The notes beneath the pieces are model-generated. The model was not told where the DNA came from. It was given only the letters and a program-made list of their open reading frames with translations, and made no database searches. DNA of 64,000 nt, taken from NCBI RefSeq assembly GCF_900100715.1, contig NZ_FNCA01000003.1:186001-250000 (forward strand), written 5' to 3'. The position numbers and the translations under genes are program-made. Positions within the stretch are counted from its first letter, which is position 1. Every line of letters starts with the position of its first letter. This document shows, piece by piece, positions 62,600 through 64,000 of the stretch. The DNA is from Methanolobus vulcani (GTDB taxonomy: Archaea; Halobacteriota; Methanosarcinia; Methanosarcinales; Methanosarcinaceae).

Positions 62600-63829
62600 T
62601 TATTCGTATCTCAGTGCATCGACCGGCTTCATCTTTGAAGCATTATATGCCGGGATAATACCAGAGAGCACTCCAATGACAACTGCAATGGAAATACCCA
62701 GCACCATCAGATATGGAGCAACGGTCATGCCCATGGATGAACGCATAATGGATATTCCAAGATACGGCATCAACGATGTAAGTACGAGACTCAGCACTAT
62801 ACCGAGCACACCTCCTACAAAGCCTACAAGAGCTGAATTGAACAGGAATATCATCATGATGTCCTTGTTCTTGGCACCTATAGCCTTCATTGTGCCAATC
62901 TCTTTGGTCTTTTCCAGAACTGATGTGAACATTGTGTTCGCTATTCCCACTGAACCCACTATAAGAGAGACACCAGCTATAGCTCCAAGGAACAATGTCA
63001 GTGATGACATCATCTCACTTGCGGATTCGGCTCTTGACAATGAATCGGATACACTGAAATCTCTATCCTTTTCATTGACGATATGTCTGGATATCATAAG
63101 TTTATCCTCAGTAGCATTGACAACCGATGCCACGTTATCAACATCATTGGCCTTTAACACAATGGTATTGTATACATTTGCCTCTGCATCAGTAATAACG
63201 TCCACTGCCGCATCTATCGGCATGATAATAGCATTATCGTCTTCACCGGAGGCTAATATGCCTATGACTCTGACAGACTTACCGTTGACAGTGATCACAC
63301 GATTCAGTCCTATCTCATTATCATACATAGTATGAGCTACTCTGTAACCTATAACAGCTACGTATTTGTCTGTGGGCTGGAGCAATCTCCCGGACTCCAC
63401 ATCATACGTCACCATATAACTCCAGACCTGAGGATCAACTCCGGTAATAGAGAGACTGGCTGACTTGCCCATAAAATACACATCTTCACTACCGGAGATC
63501 TCCCCATCTATATATGTGACATTCTGAAGCAATTTCAACGTCGTTATATCTTTGTTAGTAAGCGTTGCATCAGAAGAGGAGGAGGAAGACGAGAAATCTC
63601 CCGGGCCTCCAAATGACATAGCCCTTGTATAGCCTGGTGTTACTCTTATAAGCGTAAGGTCCATGTCAGCAAATCTACTTTGCATATCTGCAGCCATACT
63701 GTCACTGAGTGACATTATAGTAACTACTGCTCCAACGCCAATAACGATACCTATTATAGTTAGCCAGCTTCTGACCTTACTGTGTACCAGAATATTTGCA
63801 GCAAGCTTAATATAGGTACTTCGTCTCAT
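62600..63829 (-). CDS. ABC transporter permease, MacB/FtsX type
   Basis: This 409-residue protein has one N-terminal helix (LTIIGIVIGVGAVVTIMSL), a large extracytoplasmic domain with an SSSSSSS stretch (FSSSSSSSDATL) and three C-terminal helices with GVLSGIIPAYNASKMKPVDALRYE, the hallmark end of MacB-type permeases. These couple to an ATPase to export or assemble surface material. Its start overlaps the stop of the gene upstream, so an operon is running in from outside the window. Confidence 0.93.
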   Translation of the reverse strand: MRRSTYIKLAANILVHSKVRSWLTIIGIVIGVGAVVTIMSLSDSMAADMQSRFADMDLTLIRVTPGYTRAMSFGGPGDFSSSSSSSDATLTNKDITTLKLLQNVTYIDGEISGSEDVYFMGKSASLSITGVDPQVWSYMVTYDVESGRLLQPTDKYVAVIGYRVAHTMYDNEIGLNRVITVNGKSVRVIGILASGEDDNAIIMPIDAAVDVITDAEANVYNTIVLKANDVDNVASVVNATEDKLMISRHIVNEKDRDFSVSDSLSRAESASEMMSSLTLFLGAIAGVSLIVGSVGIANTMFTSVLEKTKEIGTMKAIGAKNKDIMMIFLFNSALVGFVGGVLGIVLSLVLTSLMPYLGISIMRSSMGMTVAPYLMVLGISIAVVIGVLSGIIPAYNASKMKPVDALRYE

Positions 63830-64000
63830 TGATTGTCCTTCTTCAGTATTTTGTTTTTCAGTTCCCTCAATTGGACACCAAGCGGTTCATAGGTTCCTTC
63901 TTTCATCATTTTTTTCTTTCTATAGTAATATGCTCCTCCTACAACTACAACGACAAGAAGACCATATTCAAGATAAGTGGTGGTACTGGATGAACTGCGA
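63826..64000 (-). CDS. C-terminal fragment of a membrane-anchored protein upstream of the permease (truncated)
   Basis: The visible 57 residues run from the window edge to a TGA overlapping the permease ATG. They contain Ser/Thr (SSSSTTT), a membrane helix (YLEYGLLVVVVVGGAYYY), a basic RKKKMMKE stop-transfer segment and a short cytoplasmic tail ending ILKKDNQ. The protein is probably an extracytoplasmic partner of the transporter. Its main body lies outside the window. Confidence 0.7.
   Translation of the reverse strand, partial: RSSSSTTTYLEYGLLVVVVVGGAYYYRKKKMMKEGTYEPLGVQLRELKNKILKKDNQ

Overview
The window is a 64 kb chromosomal segment of a methanogenic archaeon, most likely a methylotrophic member of the Methanosarcinaceae (Methanolobus/Methanococcoides-like; inferred from gene content, not from a search). 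Supporting genes are methanogenesis marker protein 14, the methyl-coenzyme M reductase component A2 ATPase, methanofuran synthesis gene mfnB, formaldehyde-activating enzyme fae, archaeal lipid gene GGGP synthase, Cdc48, ribosomal protein L40e, a GatCAB amidotransferase and a one-HTH NrpR. No rRNA, tRNA, CRISPR array or transposase was recognised.

Layout. 1-9.9 kb: a 5'-truncated hybrid histidine kinase with a frameshifted tail, a chemoreceptor, Cdc48, a membrane protein, mfnB with a divergent HisA/HisF-like gene, and two small proteins. 10-20.3 kb: thymidylate kinase, a small zinc ribbon, DUF166, a PolX-type DNA polymerase, a thioredoxin/methanogenesis-marker-14 operon, an Mrr-type nuclease-like protein fused to PH-like domains, and a copper efflux cluster (CopZ-like, CopA, small membrane protein). 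20.3-31.3 kb: an ApeA-type HEPN protein (probable anti-phage abortive infection), a radical SAM enzyme, a sulfite-reductase-like protein divergent from a YHS-FrhB protein (together resembling a split F420-dependent sulfite reductase), an HxlR regulator divergent from fae, a ferredoxin-nitroreductase, and an AT-rich three-gene cassette of unknown function whose middle gene carries a PD-(D/E)XK-like nuclease motif. 31.4-41.3 kb: gatCAB, L40e-GGGP synthase, component A2, a phasin-like pair and a UbiB-family kinase.

41.3-55.9 kb is a nitrogen island: NrpR repressor, amt-glnK, a REC-PAS-histidine kinase, a second amt, a strongly structured candidate small RNA and the seven-gene nifH-nifI1-nifI2-D-K-E-N operon for molybdenum nitrogenase. 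Several of these start sites share a GATTCCGT-type motif at or just downstream of the TATA box, which I read as a common nitrogen operator. The candidate sRNA at about 47825-48012 shares a 16-base promoter block and an 11-base transcript block with nifH.

55.9-60.1 kb: on the minus strand, a MarR regulator with two adjacent palindromic operators is followed by a MATE exporter, three tandem Rieske ferredoxins, a glutaredoxin, a ferredoxin:thioredoxin-reductase-like catalytic subunit and a nitroreductase. The tight packing suggests one regulated redox/detoxification module and is one of the most unusual arrangements here. 60.2-64 kb: a secreted protein with a PGF-CTERM-like tail, a secreted transglutaminase-like protein apparently split by a frameshift, and an ABC exporter permease with a truncated upstream partner.

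The best candidates for undescribed biology are the AT-rich cassette (27.8-30.5 kb), the nitrogen sRNA with its shared motif, the triple-Rieske operon, and the split Fsr-like pair. All functional claims beyond recognised families are inference from sequence and context.
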